Assembly (NCBI RefSeq): GCF_008634025.1 | Contig: NZ_PDCM01000001.1 | Location: forward strand, 2,884,501-2,948,500 | Source of the DNA: Streptomyces albofaciens JCM 4342 | Lineage (GTDB): Bacteria; Actinomycetota; Actinomycetes; Streptomycetales; Streptomycetaceae | Reading direction: 5' to 3' | Length of the DNA: 64,000 nucleotides | In this document: positions 8,291-17,176 of the stretch, piece by piece | Layout of the letters: every line of letters starts with the position of its first letter | Position numbering within the stretch: the stretch's first letter is position 1 | Made by a program: the position numbers and the translations under genes | Notes under the pieces: generated by a model | Seen by the model: the letters and a program-made list of their open reading frames with translations, nothing else | The model's database searches: none | Told to the model about the DNA's origin: nothing

Positions 8291-9435
8291 CGGACGGGCT
8301 CCGGCTCGCGCTCGTCCTCCTCCTCGTCCGCCGGCTCCTCCTCGTACGTGTCCTCGGCGTCCTCCTCCTCTTCGTCGTAGGAGTCGTCGGGTGCCACCTC
8401 GTCCTCGGCGTCTTCTTCCGCGTCCTCGTACGCGGCGTCGGCGTCCTCCTCGCCTTCCGCCCCGGTGTCCTCGTCCTCGTCCTCGTACGCGTCCTCGGCC
8501 TCCGGCTCCTCGTCCTCGGAGCCGCCGGAGCCGCGGGCGTCACCGGACTCCTCCTCGTACGCGTCCTCGGACGCCTTGTCCGCGCCCTCGGTGTCCCGCT
8601 CCTCGTCGCGGTCCCGCTCCTCGCGCTCGACGGCCTCGTCGTGGCCGACGACGACCTCGCCGTCGCGGATCTCACCGCGCCACTCGCCGGTCGCCTCGCC
8701 GCGCATCATCACGAAGCGGCGGAAGTTCTTGAGGTCGAGCCGCGCCCGGCGGCCCTGCGCGCGCCAGATGTTGCCGGTCTTCTCGAACAGGCCCTTGGGG
8801 TGGTACTCGATGACCAGCAGCACCCGGGTGAGGCTCTCGGCCAGCTCGTGGAAGGTGACCACGCCCTTGAGCGTGCCCTTGGCCCCCTCCGAGGTCCAGG
8901 CGATGCGCTCGTCCGGGATCTGCTCGGTGGTGTGCGCCTTCCAGCTGCGGGCGGACCAGAAGATCTTCGCGCGCCAGTTGGAGTCGGTGTCGTCCGTGGA
9001 CTCCACCCCCTGCACCCCCTTGGCGAAGGTGCTGAACTCCTGGAACTGCGTCCACTGGTTGTACGCCTCGCGCAGCGGCACGCCGACGTCGACGTCCTCG
9101 CTGATCGTCACGAACTTGCCCTTGCCGCCGCCGCCCTTGCGCTTGCCGGTGAGCTTGCCGACGGCACCCTTGACGGTGTTCTTGGCGGTGTCCTTGACCG
9201 CGCCCTTGAGCGTGTCCTTGATCACCGGGCCGATCAGGCTCTCGCTGCGGCCCTCCGCCACATCCGTGAGCCGGGTGGTGGCCTCGCCGAGCCGCTTGCC
9301 GGTGGCCACCAGCAGGCGCTGGGCCTGCGCGGCGGCGAACGAGACGGCCTCCTCCTTGAGACGGTCGACGGCCGGGTTGCCGGCCACGCTCTCCTTGACG
9401 GCGGCCACCGGGCCGCCGGACCTCGACTCAGCCAC
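8287..9435 (-). CDS. gvpZ: Gas-vesicle-cluster SRPBCC protein GvpZ with long acidic tail
   Basis: A 382-residue protein. The first ~120 residues are helical and amphipathic (AVDRLKEEAVSFAAAQAQRL...). Residues ~125-265 form an SRPBCC/START-like domain (PLREAYNQWTQFQEFSTFAKG and RVLLVIEYHPKGLFEKTGNI), typical of the polyketide-cyclase family. The last ~110 residues are almost all Glu, Asp, Ala and Tyr, with repeats of the type DAYEEE. The GTG at 9435 has GGAGG 8 nt upstream; the GTG at 9444 lies inside that site. Position matches gvpZ in the published Streptomyces coelicolor order. Its role is not known; the acidic tail is opposite in charge to the tail of GvpY next door. Confidence 0.75.
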   Translation of the reverse strand: MAESRSGGPVAAVKESVAGNPAVDRLKEEAVSFAAAQAQRLLVATGKRLGEATTRLTDVAEGRSESLIGPVIKDTLKGAVKDTAKNTVKGAVGKLTGKRKGGGGKGKFVTISEDVDVGVPLREAYNQWTQFQEFSTFAKGVQGVESTDDTDSNWRAKIFWSARSWKAHTTEQIPDERIAWTSEGAKGTLKGVVTFHELAESLTRVLLVIEYHPKGLFEKTGNIWRAQGRRARLDLKNFRRFVMMRGEATGEWRGEIRDGEVVVGHDEAVEREERDRDEERDTEGADKASEDAYEEESGDARGSGGSEDEEPEAEDAYEDEDEDTGAEGEEDADAAYEDAEEDAEDEVAPDDSYDEEEEDAEDTYEEEPADEEEDEREPEPVR

Positions 9436-10084
9436 GGTCGTCACCTCCGCTGCGACGGGTGGCGGACCGGGCCGTCTTCTTGGCGGCCGAAGCGGTCTTC
9501 TTCGGTGCTGCGGCGGCCTGCTTCGCGGGCCGCTTGCGCTTGTCCGGAGCGGACTTGGCGCCGGACGCGCCCGTCTTCGAGGAGCGGCTGCCCGTCTTCG
9601 AGGAGCTCTTCTTGGCGGCTCCCCGCTGCGCGCCCGCGGACTTCCGCGAGCCGCCGCGGTCCCCGCCGGTCTCCTCTTCCTGGGCGTCCTCGGACCCGTC
9701 CTCGTCGTCCCGTCCGCCGCCGGTCACCCCGCGCACGGTGTCCGCCGCCTTGCCGCCGGCCCCGCCCGCGTCGAGCTGTTCGCGTACGTTCAGTGTCCGT
9801 TCGTGCAGGCTGTCCGCCAGGGAGTCCAGGCGCTTGGTGACCAGCGCTCCGGTCGCCGCCTTGCCCACCCCCTTCAGGTCGCCGCGCAGCTGCTCGCGCA
9901 ACTCCTTGAGCTGCGGGTTGGCGGCTATCTGGTCGTTGACCAGAGAGACCAGCTGCTGCGGGCCGAGGTTCAGGCGCTTGCCCAGGACCATGCTGCCGAT
10001 ACCGATGGCGAGCTTGGCCTTTTTCGTACGGCCGAGCAGATAGCCTCCGGCGACGGCCAGCACCAGTGCCGGCCGGTTCTTCAT
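9428..10084 (-). CDS. gvpY: Gas-vesicle-cluster protein GvpY with Lys/Arg-rich tail
   Basis: A 218-residue protein. The N-terminus (LVLAVAGGYLLGRTKKAKLAI) has one hydrophobic segment followed by a basic patch, then a helical region to about residue 120. An acidic linker follows (DDEDGSEDAQEEE). The last ~75 residues are rich in Lys, Ala, Ser and Arg (KKTASAAKKTARSATRR), like the tails of actinobacterial histone-like proteins. The tail contains a small repeat, SSKTG. The gene ends 8 bp inside gvpZ. A role as scaffold or membrane/nucleic-acid tether is only a guess. Confidence 0.7.
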   Translation of the reverse strand: MKNRPALVLAVAGGYLLGRTKKAKLAIGIGSMVLGKRLNLGPQQLVSLVNDQIAANPQLKELREQLRGDLKGVGKAATGALVTKRLDSLADSLHERTLNVREQLDAGGAGGKAADTVRGVTGGGRDDEDGSEDAQEEETGGDRGGSRKSAGAQRGAAKKSSSKTGSRSSKTGASGAKSAPDKRKRPAKQAAAAPKKTASAAKKTARSATRRSGGDDRG

Positions 10085-10175
10085 CTCGGGGTTCTCCTCA
10101 ATGTCTGTCGCGCATGGGTTCTGCGGAGTCCGTTGCGCGGGGGGTCGGCGGACCGGGCGGCCGGGCCCCGCACGG

Positions 10176-10421
10176 CTACGCCCCGGAGGAGCGCTGCCGC
10201 AGCTCCTCCAGCCGGTCCAGCAGCGCGTCCTCGCGCCGGTCGAACTCGGCCTCGTCGATCTCCCCGCGGTCCAGCCGCTCCGACAGTTCGCGCAGTTCGC
10301 GCTGGACCACGGACGGGTCGTAGTACTGGCGCTCCGCCTCGGTGAGGACCTGCCGCAGCACCCAGCCGGTCCCGCGCACGGGAGCGGCCGGGAGCAGCAG
10401 CAGTTCCTTGAGCAGGCCCAC
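10176..10421 (-). CDS. gvpG: Gas vesicle protein GvpG
   Basis: An 81-residue GvpG-family protein. The family's N-terminus GLLKELLLLPAAPVRGTGWV and the later motif LDRGEIDEAEFDRREDALLDRLEEL are clear when read in parts. GTG at 10421 has GGAG 6 nt upstream. It starts 3 bp after gvpF. A 91-bp gap to gvpY is the largest in the operon. GvpG is an assembly cofactor that often works with GvpF/GvpL. Confidence 0.9.
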   Translation of the reverse strand: MGLLKELLLLPAAPVRGTGWVLRQVLTEAERQYYDPSVVQRELRELSERLDRGEIDEAEFDRREDALLDRLEELRQRSSGA

Positions 10422-10424
10422 CGC

Positions 10425-11165
10425 TCACTCCGCCGCGGCGGACTCCAGCGGCCGTACGAAGCTGTACGGCGGCAGCGGTCCGTTGACGAGCAGTTCCAGG
10501 TGGGGGTTGTCGGCGCCGAGCCGGTCGGCGGCCTCCAGGAACGCGGACGCGTCCTCGCGCCGCATCAGGAAGGACAGGTTGACCAGCCAGCCGGAGCCCT
10601 CGGGGCCGGGCCGGGACTGCTCGGCCCGCGGCGTGAGCGCCGTCTCCACCGTGTGCGCGTCGCTCACCTCGCGCGCCCGCACGGCGTTGGCGATCAGCTC
10701 GCCGAGCCGGAGCTTGTCCTGGTAGGCACCGCCGCCGGACGCCTGGTTTGCCTCGTTGAGGGCCCGGATCTCGGGCTCCTCGGCGAGGACCCGGCGCAGC
10801 ACGTCCTCCTCGCGGTGCGCGGCCTTCACGTTGTACTCGACGCGGCCGTTGAGGTCGTCCAGCTGTGCCTTGTAGTGCTCGGCGTGCTCGGCCAGCACTT
10901 CCCGGACCGCCTCGTCACTGTCCGACAGCGAGCCGAACCGCAGCGGCAGCACCGCCCCGTCCGCCCCCGCCTCGGTCAGTACGTGCTGGTGGGCGAGCAG
11001 GTCACGGCGCTTGGGCCGGAGCCGCTCGGGGCAGTCGCTGACGATGGCCGCCAGGTCGCCGCCGCGTACGACGCGGACCGGGCGCGGCGGGTCGCCGATG
11101 CCCAGGATCTCCTGCTCGGGTTCGGGGTGGCCGGCGCGGGCGATGCCGTAGACGTACGTGCTCAC
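10425..11165 (-). CDS. gvpF: Gas vesicle protein GvpF (GvpL/GvpF family)
   Basis: A 246-residue GvpF protein. The N-terminus [14 protein letters not shown], the [21 protein letters not shown] segment read in parts, [10 protein letters not shown], and the end [13 protein letters not shown] are family hallmarks. It is better conserved than the second family member, gvpL, downstream. The GTG start overlaps the gvpA stop as GTGA. GvpF binds GvpA and helps prevent its aggregation in studied systems. Confidence 0.92.
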   Translation of the reverse strand: MSTYVYGIARAGHPEPEQEILGIGDPPRPVRVVRGGDLAAIVSDCPERLRPKRRDLLAHQHVLTEAGADGAVLPLRFGSLSDSDEAVREVLAEHAEHYKAQLDDLNGRVEYNVKAAHREEDVLRRVLAEEPEIRALNEANQASGGGAYQDKLRLGELIANAVRAREVSDAHTVETALTPRAEQSRPGPEGSGWLVNLSFLMRREDASAFLEAADRLGADNPHLELLVNGPLPPYSFVRPLESAAAE

Positions 11166-11596
11166 TCGCTCTCCTCCTTCTTGCGGGAGGCGGTGCGCCG
11201 CGGCCTGCGCTGCGTCTCACTCTCGGCCTCCGCCTTGTCCCGCCCCTGCCCGATCGCGTCGGCGAAGGTCTCGGCCGCGCCCGAGAGCGCGCCCTTGGAC
11301 TTGCCCTTGGCGCCGGACTCGGTGACCTGGCCGACCACGTCGGGCAGGCCGGGGCTCTTGTTGGCGCCGGTCTCCAGGTCGAGCCGGTTGCAGGCCTCGG
11401 CGAACCGCAGGTAGGTGTCGACGCTGGCCACCACCACCCGGACATCGATCTTGAGGATCTCGATGCCGACCAGTGAGACGCGGACGAACGCGTCGATCAC
11501 CAGGCCGCGGTCGAGGATCAGCTCCAGGACGTCGTAGAGGCCACTGGTGCCGCCCCCGCCGCCCCCGGACTGCTGTTGTGCCGGGACAACGGTCAT
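11162..11596 (-). CDS. gvpA: Gas vesicle structural protein GvpA with C-terminal extension
   Basis: A 144-residue GvpA homologue. Residues ~18-75 hold the shell core: [19 protein letters not shown], then [20 protein letters not shown], then [10 protein letters not shown]. The N-terminus has a Gly6 run. Classical GvpA is about 70 residues; here another ~65 residues follow, rich in Lys, Glu and Arg and probably disordered. Such extensions occur in other Streptomyces copies. The extension would have to sit outside the tight rib lattice, so whether true vesicles form is open. Overlaps gvpO and gvpF by 4 bp. Confidence 0.88.
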   Translation of the reverse strand: MTVVPAQQQSGGGGGGTSGLYDVLELILDRGLVIDAFVRVSLVGIEILKIDVRVVVASVDTYLRFAEACNRLDLETGANKSPGLPDVVGQVTESGAKGKSKGALSGAAETFADAIGQGRDKAEAESETQRRPRRTASRKKEESE

Positions 11597-11913
11597 GATC
11601 GTGGTTTTCCTCTCGCGCGCTCATAGCGGCTGACGCGCCGGTAGCCCGTGAGCATGCCGTCCGGGTCGAGCGTGACCTCGTACAGCGCCATGAGGCTCAT
11701 CGTCTCGGGCACCCGGGCGAGCTCCAGCACCTCGGTCTCCAGGACCCAGCCGTCCTCGGTCCGTTCGAACCGGGACACCGTCTCGGGGGTCAGACCCGTC
11801 AGCTCGGCGAGCTGTTCCCGGGCCGACCGCAGGAGTTCCGGTGCGCTGGGGCGGGCGGACGCCGCTCGGTCGTTGTTGCTTCTGTCCGGTGTCTTCGCTG
11901 TGTCGTCTCCCAT
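11593..11913 (-). CDS. gvpO: Gas vesicle protein GvpO, first gene of the operon
   Basis: A 106-residue GvpO-family protein. The conserved C-terminal half [17 protein letters not shown], then [20 protein letters not shown], then SRYERAR, identifies it. I chose ATG at 11913 because GAGGAG lies 5 nt upstream; a start at 11976 would add an unconserved leader. GvpO is needed for vesicle formation in haloarchaea and is thought to act in regulation or assembly. It heads the run gvpO-A-F-G-Y-Z-J-L-S-K, whose order matches that described for S. coelicolor; no gvpN or gvpC is seen. Confidence 0.9.
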   Translation of the reverse strand: MGDDTAKTPDRSNNDRAASARPSAPELLRSAREQLAELTGLTPETVSRFERTEDGWVLETEVLELARVPETMSLMALYEVTLDPDGMLTGYRRVSRYERARGKPRS

Positions 11914-12312
11914 GGGGCTCCTCGGCAACAGCGAGTACCGCGCGGCGGTGGACCCAAACCCGCCGCCCGCCGTCATGCCCGTGAAATATGCGTGAGCGGC
12001 GTGCTGTCGGCCGATTTCCGGACGTCGGACGGCAGGAAATAGAAGGAATAAGCGGGGGCTGACGGGGAATTAATTGCGGCCGGTCCGCGGGCGTCCCGCG
12101 GCGGTCCCCGGACAACGATCAAGGCCGAAATCCGGCCGACCCCGATTCCCACCCGGTTGGTGCAGTGCCGGGCTCGTTCGGGTGACGGAAACCGAACCTG
12201 ACACACACCGTGGTCCTGTGACAGAAGTGTGACGAACGCAGGACCGGGCGGATACCGGAGGGTGGCACCCCGGCCCTTCCACCCGTGCGGACGGGCGCCT
12301 ACGGTGGCTGCC
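11914..12312. other. Divergent promoter region of the gvp operon and the I78 gene
   Basis: About 400 bp without a gene. Base composition drops in GC near 12000-12070. TGTGAC is repeated (12219 and 12230). The gvp promoter should lie here, reading left; the I78 promoter reads right. No clear regulator site was found. Confidence 0.5.
12300..12305 (+). promoter_or_regulatory. Putative -10 element for leaderless I78 gene
   Basis: TACGGT (TANNNT type) lies 7 nt before the ATG at 12313, with no ribosome site. Confidence 0.4.
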
Positions 12313-12528
12313 ATGGCACCCGTACCGAAGTCCCCTTTCGAACCCGACGACGACCCCGAGACCTACGTGGGGCTGGCGCGGCGGACCGCCGAGGAGCGTG
12401 CCCGCGAGCGCGGCTGGAGCACCGTCCGCTCCCTCGCGCCGGGCACGATCATCACCATGGAATACCTGGGGGGCCGGCTGAACTTCGAGGTCCGGGACGA
12501 CGTCGTGACCCGCAGCTGGAAGGGCTGA
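12313..12528 (+). CDS. Peptidase inhibitor I78-family protein
   Basis: A 71-residue protein matching the I78 inhibitor pattern: VGLARRTAEERARERGW, then TVRSLAPGTIITMEYLGGRL, then NFEVRDDVVTRSWKG. The strand order and the 'PG...T.(D/E)Y...RLN.E' core are those of the potato-I-like I78 group. There is no signal peptide, so if it inhibits a protease it would do so in the cytoplasm. I chose the ATG at 12313; the frame is open from 12229 but that part is not conserved. The gene faces the PAP2 gene and ends before a strong shared terminator. Confidence 0.75.
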   Translation: MAPVPKSPFEPDDDPETYVGLARRTAEERARERGWSTVRSLAPGTIITMEYLGGRLNFEVRDDVVTRSWKG

Positions 12529-12551
12529 ACCGCCGCGGCGGCTGCGCCGAA

Positions 12552-12598
12552 AGCCGACGGCCCCGGGGCTCCAGGAGGAGCGGCCGGGGCCGTCGGCT
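12552..12598. terminator. Bidirectional terminator, perfect 15-bp stem
   Basis: AGCCGACGGCCCCGG (12552-12566) pairs perfectly with 12584-12598 across a 17-nt loop. It sits between the convergent I78 and PAP2 genes. Confidence 0.85.
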
Positions 12599-12644
12599 GC
12601 GGGGGAGAGGCTGTGCGTACCGTCCCCGCGGGTCTGGTCTCGGG

Positions 12645-13688
12645 TCAGCTGCCGCCGGTACGGCCGCGGGCCGGGGCCGGGGTCAGCGGGGCCGTGCGCG
12701 GCGCGCGGTCGGCGTGCGGCGGTCGCCGGGGGCCGGTCGGTGTGACCGGGGTGCGCTCCGAGCGGACGGTGTGCGGGCGCGGCGGGTGGTGCGGCCGGGT
12801 GTCCGCGGTGCGTGCCGGGGTGTCCGCGGTGCGCGCCACGGTGCCGGTACGGGTGGGGCCGGCGGCTTCCCGTACGAGCACCTCGTCCTCCGGGGCGGGG
12901 CGCGGCGCGGACAGCCCGGAGCGGGCGGCCGCCGGGGCGAGCGGCGCGGTGACGCGCGGCCGGCCGGTCCGCAGCCGTATCCACAGGGCCGTCAGCCGGG
13001 CCTCGGCCCACTCCACCGCGGGCTCGAACCAGGGCAGCGCGAGGAGGACCAGGAGACCTGCGGCCCAGCCGAGCAGCACATCGCTGACCCAGTGGGTACC
13101 GAGGTAGACCGTGGTCATGCCCACGCCGAGGGCGCCGAGCGCGGCGATCACCGACAGCGCCCGGCGGCGCAGCGGCGTGGTCGCCAGGTAGGCCAGGACA
13201 CCCCAGGTGACCACGGCGTTCGCGGTGTGGCCCGAAGGAAATATATCGCCGCCGAGCCACATCTCGTTGGCGCCGATGGTGGTCGCGTAGTGCGGGCCGA
13301 GCCGGCCCATGCCCAGCTTGGCCGCGCCCGCGGTGATGTTGAGCAGCAGCAGCGAGGTGCCCAGCACCAGCAGGGGGTGGAGGTTCTTCGTCCGCCAGCA
13401 GCGCCAGCCCAGCCAGGCGGCCACGGCGACCGCGGTGGGGCCGCGCTGGCCCAGCACGACGAAGTAGTCGAGGAAGGCGTGGATCTCCGGCCACTGCTTG
13501 TACGGCCGGAAGAGCATCGCCTGCCAGTCGAACGTGACCAGCCATGAGGTGGCGAGCACGCCGGCCACGATCGCCACGTACACCGCGAGCGTGCCCCCGA
13601 ACAGCCACCAGCGGGTCCGGGTCATGCGTGACGGTGGGCGATCGGCCGGGCGCTCCTCCATCTGGTCGAGCTTGTCATCGGTACGCAC
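12645..13688 (-). CDS. PAP2-family membrane phosphatase
   Basis: A 347-residue integral membrane protein of the type 2 phosphatidic acid phosphatase family. The three-part active site is visible: KLGMGRLGP (variant of KX6RP, ~residue 123), FPSGHTAN (~150) and THWVSDVLLG (the SRX5HX3D-type His and Asp, ~200). Five or six membrane helices precede residue ~230. The C-terminal ~100 residues are a Pro/Thr/Arg-rich cytoplasmic tail. Such enzymes dephosphorylate lipid phosphates such as undecaprenyl pyrophosphate or phosphatidic acid. Start GTG at 13688 has no ribosome site, but TAACGT lies 7 nt upstream, so a leaderless mRNA fits. Confidence 0.85.
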   Translation of the reverse strand: MRTDDKLDQMEERPADRPPSRMTRTRWWLFGGTLAVYVAIVAGVLATSWLVTFDWQAMLFRPYKQWPEIHAFLDYFVVLGQRGPTAVAVAAWLGWRCWRTKNLHPLLVLGTSLLLLNITAGAAKLGMGRLGPHYATTIGANEMWLGGDIFPSGHTANAVVTWGVLAYLATTPLRRRALSVIAALGALGVGMTTVYLGTHWVSDVLLGWAAGLLVLLALPWFEPAVEWAEARLTALWIRLRTGRPRVTAPLAPAAARSGLSAPRPAPEDEVLVREAAGPTRTGTVARTADTPARTADTRPHHPPRPHTVRSERTPVTPTGPRRPPHADRAPRTAPLTPAPARGRTGGS

Positions 13689-13695
13689 TCAATCG

Positions 13696-13701
13696 ACGTT
13701 A
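13696..13701 (-). promoter_or_regulatory. Putative -10 element for leaderless PAP2 gene
   Basis: On the minus strand TAACGT ends 7 nt before the GTG at 13688. The region 13702-13977 holds no gene that I can support; it has a short hairpin GTCTC-AAAC-GAGAC near 13767. Confidence 0.4.
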
Positions 13702-13977
13702 CCGCGTGTGATGTCGATGCCTGGTCAAACTGTGAGCTTTGTAATGACGATGTGATGTGCAATCTGTCTCAAACGAGACTTTGGCCAGTGGTTTTCCGGA
13801 GGAATTCCACAGTCGTCGGATTGCCTCTCGGGGCGCTCCCGGAAGTCGCTCGGGGTGGGCCCTTTCCAATTCGCCGGAGAAGTTTATCGCCGATTCGCAC
13901 AGGTGTCGCGGCACGTTTCCCCGGCGGGCCGTTCACGGAGGGGAATGTTCCGTTCGGCGCGGGCGGGACCGGCGGGC

Positions 13978-15156
13978 TCAGGGCGGCCCCGAACCGTTCA
14001 GCCACACCGCCCCGTACACCGCCGAACCCGCGCTGACCAGGGCCGTCACCGCCCAGGCCGCCGCCGGACGCCACCGCGCCAGCCCGGCGGCGAGCGGCAG
14101 CAGCAGCGGATAGGCGGGCATCATCAGCCGCGGCTTGGACCCGAAGTAGCCCTTGGCGGTCAGTGCCAGCAGCAGGACGACGCCGCCGTAGACGAGCAGC
14201 GGCAGCGGCTGCCCGCGGCGCGCGCCCAGCACGTACAGCCAGACCACCAGCGCCACTCCGGCGAGCAGCCCGAGGCCCGCCGGGAAACCGAGGTCCCACA
14301 GGAACGCGGCGAACGCCCGGCCCCCGTCGAAGCCGTTGCCCCAGCCGCCCTGGACGTCCAGATACGCGGTGAGGCTGCCCCGCTCGGCCGCCACCCACAG
14401 GAAATAGCCGCACCAGCCCAGCGGCGCCAGCAGCACACCGAGGAGCATCCGCCGGTGGCGGCCCCACCACGGGGCGCCGCCGGCCGGCCGGTCCCGCCAC
14501 AGCGTCACCGCCGCGGTGAGCCACACCGCCGCGACCACCGCGGCCCCCACCGGCCGGGTCAGCCCCGCCAGCGAGGCCAGCACCCCCGCGGTGACCCAGC
14601 GCCCGGTCAGTACGCAGTACACGCCCCACGCCGCGAGCGCGGTGAACAGCGACTCCGAGTACGCCATCGACTGCACGATCCCCACCGGCAGTGCCGCCCA
14701 CAGCGCGGCCAGCGCGACCCCGGCCCGCGGCCCGTGCAGCCGCTCGCCGGTCAGGTACAGCGCCCAGGCCGCGGCGAGCGACGCGAGCCAGGACACCACG
14801 AGACCGGCGTCGGCGGCCGACAGCGGGGTCACCGCGGACAGCCCCCGCTCCAGCCACGGCAGCAGCGGGAAGAACGCCAGGTTGGAATGCACGTCCCCAT
14901 TGGCGAGCTGGACGCTGTAGCCGTAGCCCTGCTCCGCGACGCGGGTGTACCAGAGGGAATCCCAGCGGGCGGTGAGCAGGGTGTGCCAGCTCTTGCCGTG
15001 CCCCGCGGACCAGGCGGCCAGGACGAGCACCCCCAGCGCCCGGATCGCGGCGTATGCCAGCAGTGCCGGGGCGGCCCGGAGCAGGGCGGCGCGCTCGGGG
15101 CGGCCGCCGCCGGAACCGGTAGGCTCCGGGGCGCGAAAGGGGGCAAGATCGTTCAT
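13978..15156 (-). CDS. GT-C membrane glycosyltransferase, PIG-V/mannosyltransferase-like
   Basis: A 392-residue protein with about ten membrane helices. The first extracytoplasmic loop holds the GT-C type acidic site ARWDSLWYTRVAEQGY, typical of PIG-V-like mannosyltransferases (the RWDS...YxxIA pattern). A later loop has HSNLAFFPLLPWLERGL, again like PIG-V ('FFPLYP'). Such enzymes transfer mannose from a polyprenyl donor outside the membrane. A possible substrate is a cell-wall glycolipid. Start ATG at 15156 lacks a ribosome site but has GATAAT 7 nt upstream. The frame is open to 15258 without support. Confidence 0.8.
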   Translation of the reverse strand: MNDLAPFRAPEPTGSGGGRPERAALLRAAPALLAYAAIRALGVLVLAAWSAGHGKSWHTLLTARWDSLWYTRVAEQGYGYSVQLANGDVHSNLAFFPLLPWLERGLSAVTPLSAADAGLVVSWLASLAAAWALYLTGERLHGPRAGVALAALWAALPVGIVQSMAYSESLFTALAAWGVYCVLTGRWVTAGVLASLAGLTRPVGAAVVAAVWLTAAVTLWRDRPAGGAPWWGRHRRMLLGVLLAPLGWCGYFLWVAAERGSLTAYLDVQGGWGNGFDGGRAFAAFLWDLGFPAGLGLLAGVALVVWLYVLGARRGQPLPLLVYGGVVLLLALTAKGYFGSKPRLMMPAYPLLLPLAAGLARWRPAAAWAVTALVSAGSAVYGAVWLNGSGPP

Positions 15157-15163
15157 CCGGCCG

Positions 15164-15169
15164 ATTATC
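15164..15169 (-). promoter_or_regulatory. -10 element for leaderless mannosyltransferase gene
   Basis: GATAAT on the minus strand, 7 nt before ATG at 15156. It is the best -10 match of the window. Confidence 0.5.
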
Positions 15170-15368
15170 CCGCGACCGGTAGCCGCCGCCCGCCGGCGGG
15201 TATGGGAACCGCCGGGCCCTGCGACGAGCGTCTCATCGTGGGGTGAGCCACGCGTCACGTCACGCGACTCGCGTAGTCTGACGTCTCAACTCGCCCGTGC
15301 CGCCGGTTCCGCCGGAGCGCCTTCGCGCCCCGGCACGCGGCCGCGAGAGCATGACAGGAGGTACGCGA

Positions 15369-16985
15369 ATGTCCGGGACGACCACGTCCGGCGACGAGCG
15401 GGCGGCGGGTGTTCCCCGGCATGGAGGCGGCGGCGCGGGCCGCTGGACCGTTCTGGTCGTGCTCTGCGTCAGCCTGCTGTTCGTCGCGCTGGACACCACC
15501 ATCCTGTACGTGGCGGTGCCCTCGGTCACCGAGGACCTGCGCCCGGGGCCGGTGGAACTGCTGTGGATCGTGGACATCTACCCGCTGATCGCGGCGTCCC
15601 TGCTCATCCTCTTCGGCACGCTCGGCGACCGGGTGGGCCGCCGCCGCATCCTGCTGATCGGGTACGGGCTGTTCGGCGCGGCCTCGGCCGCCGCCGCGCT
15701 GGCCCCCAATCCGCAGATCCTGATGACCGCCCGCGGGCTGCTCGGCATCGGCGGCGCGATGATCATGCCGGCCACGCTGTCCATCCTGCGCCAGGTCTTC
15801 CCCGACCGGCGGGAGCGGGCGGTCGCCATCGGTGTGTGGAGCGCGGTGGCCGCGGTGGGCGCCGCGGTCGGCCCGGTCCTCGGCGGCTTCCTCGTCGAGA
15901 ACTTCTGGTGGGGCTCGGTCTTCCTGATCAACATCCCGATGATGGCGGTGATGGCCCTGATCGGCCGCTGGCTGCTGCCGGAGTCGCGGGGCGAGCGCAA
16001 CGGGCCCTGGGACACCCTCGGCGCGGTCGTCGCGGCGCTCGGCGTGCTCGGCGTCGTCCTCGGCGTCAAGCGCATCGGCAGCGGCGAGGCGCTGATCGGC
16101 CCGACCACGCTGGGCTCCCTCCTCGCCGGCACCGTGCTGCTGATCGTCTTCGTACGGCGCCAGCGCAAGCGCCGGCACCCGCTCATCGACATGCGGCTGT
16201 TCGCCCGCCCGGCCTTCGGCACCTCCGTGGGCTGCATCGTGCTGGCGATGCTCGCCCTCGTCGGGCTCCAGTTGATAGCGGTGCAGTACCTCCAGCTCGT
16301 GCTGGACCTGAGCCCCCTGGAGACCGGGCTGCGGATGCTGCCGCTGGTCTTCTCGGCGATGGCCGCCGGGCTGACCGGCTCCAAGGTCCTCCAGGCCGTC
16401 GGGCCCAAGGTGATGGTCTCGCTGGGCTTCGTGCTCACCGCGGCGGCCGTGCTCTGCCTGACCGCGATGGACGAGACGGACCGCCCCTGGCTGCTCGTGC
16501 TGGGCTTCGTGCTGCTCGGCTTCGGCTTCCAGACCACGCTCTTCGGCGCCTACGAGTCGATGCTCAACGAGGCCCCCGCCGACCAGGCGGGCGGCGCGGC
16601 GGCCATCGGCGAGACCTCGTACCAGCTCGGTGCCGGCATCGGCGTGGCCCTGCTCGGCAGCGTCATGAACGCCGCCTACGCGCCCGGGCTGTCCCATGTG
16701 TCCGGCGTCCCGGAAAGGGCCACCGCCTCGGCCGCGCACTCCCTGGGGGAGGCGTACCAGGTCGCCTCGACGCTCGGCGGCCGGGCCGAGACCGTACTGC
16801 GCGATGCCGCGCAGGGCGCCTTCGTGCACGGCCTGCACACCACGCTGGTCACGAGCGCCGTCCTGCTGCTGGCCGGCGCGCTGATCGCGCTGCGGCTGCC
16901 GCGCCGGGCGGCGGACGCGGGGGAGCGTACCGACGGGGACGCGCACCGCGACGCGGAGCCCGCGCCCGCGAACACCGGGCGGTGA
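15369..16985 (+). CDS. DHA2-family (14-TM) MFS drug efflux transporter
   Basis: A 538-residue MFS pump of the EmrB/QacA/LfrA type. Motif C-like ALDTTILYVAVPSVTEDL lies in helix 1. Motif A (GTLGDRVGRRRILLIGY) follows helix 2, and AVGAAVGPVLGGFLVENFWW in helix 5 is the antiporter motif. There are about 14 helices. The ATG at 15369 is preceded by AGGAGG at 8 nt. It exports cationic or lipophilic compounds by proton antiport. No regulator is adjacent; TAGTCT around 15274 could be the -10 of its promoter. The tail is polar and probably disordered. Confidence 0.9.
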   Translation: MSGTTTSGDERAAGVPRHGGGGAGRWTVLVVLCVSLLFVALDTTILYVAVPSVTEDLRPGPVELLWIVDIYPLIAASLLILFGTLGDRVGRRRILLIGYGLFGAASAAAALAPNPQILMTARGLLGIGGAMIMPATLSILRQVFPDRRERAVAIGVWSAVAAVGAAVGPVLGGFLVENFWWGSVFLINIPMMAVMALIGRWLLPESRGERNGPWDTLGAVVAALGVLGVVLGVKRIGSGEALIGPTTLGSLLAGTVLLIVFVRRQRKRRHPLIDMRLFARPAFGTSVGCIVLAMLALVGLQLIAVQYLQLVLDLSPLETGLRMLPLVFSAMAAGLTGSKVLQAVGPKVMVSLGFVLTAAAVLCLTAMDETDRPWLLVLGFVLLGFGFQTTLFGAYESMLNEAPADQAGGAAAIGETSYQLGAGIGVALLGSVMNAAYAPGLSHVSGVPERATASAAHSLGEAYQVASTLGGRAETVLRDAAQGAFVHGLHTTLVTSAVLLLAGALIALRLPRRAADAGERTDGDAHRDAEPAPANTGR

Positions 16986-17176
16986 GCGGCCCGGGGGCGT
17001 ACGGGAGCGTACGGACCTGACCGCGGCCGTGCGCCACGGCCCGGGCGTGCGCCGCTGACCGGGGCGTTCCCGGGCGGCGGTGGCCCTTGCCGCCGCGCCG
17101 GGGGCGGCCGTACCGTCGGAGCCGGATAACTACCACCGCTAGTTTTCGGGTTCGCGCAGCCACCGGAGGCCCCGTC

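Noticed and set aside
13699..13914. Minus-strand ORF upstream of PAP2
   Set aside because: It covers the promoter region, has ordinary base composition at third positions and no similarity pattern.
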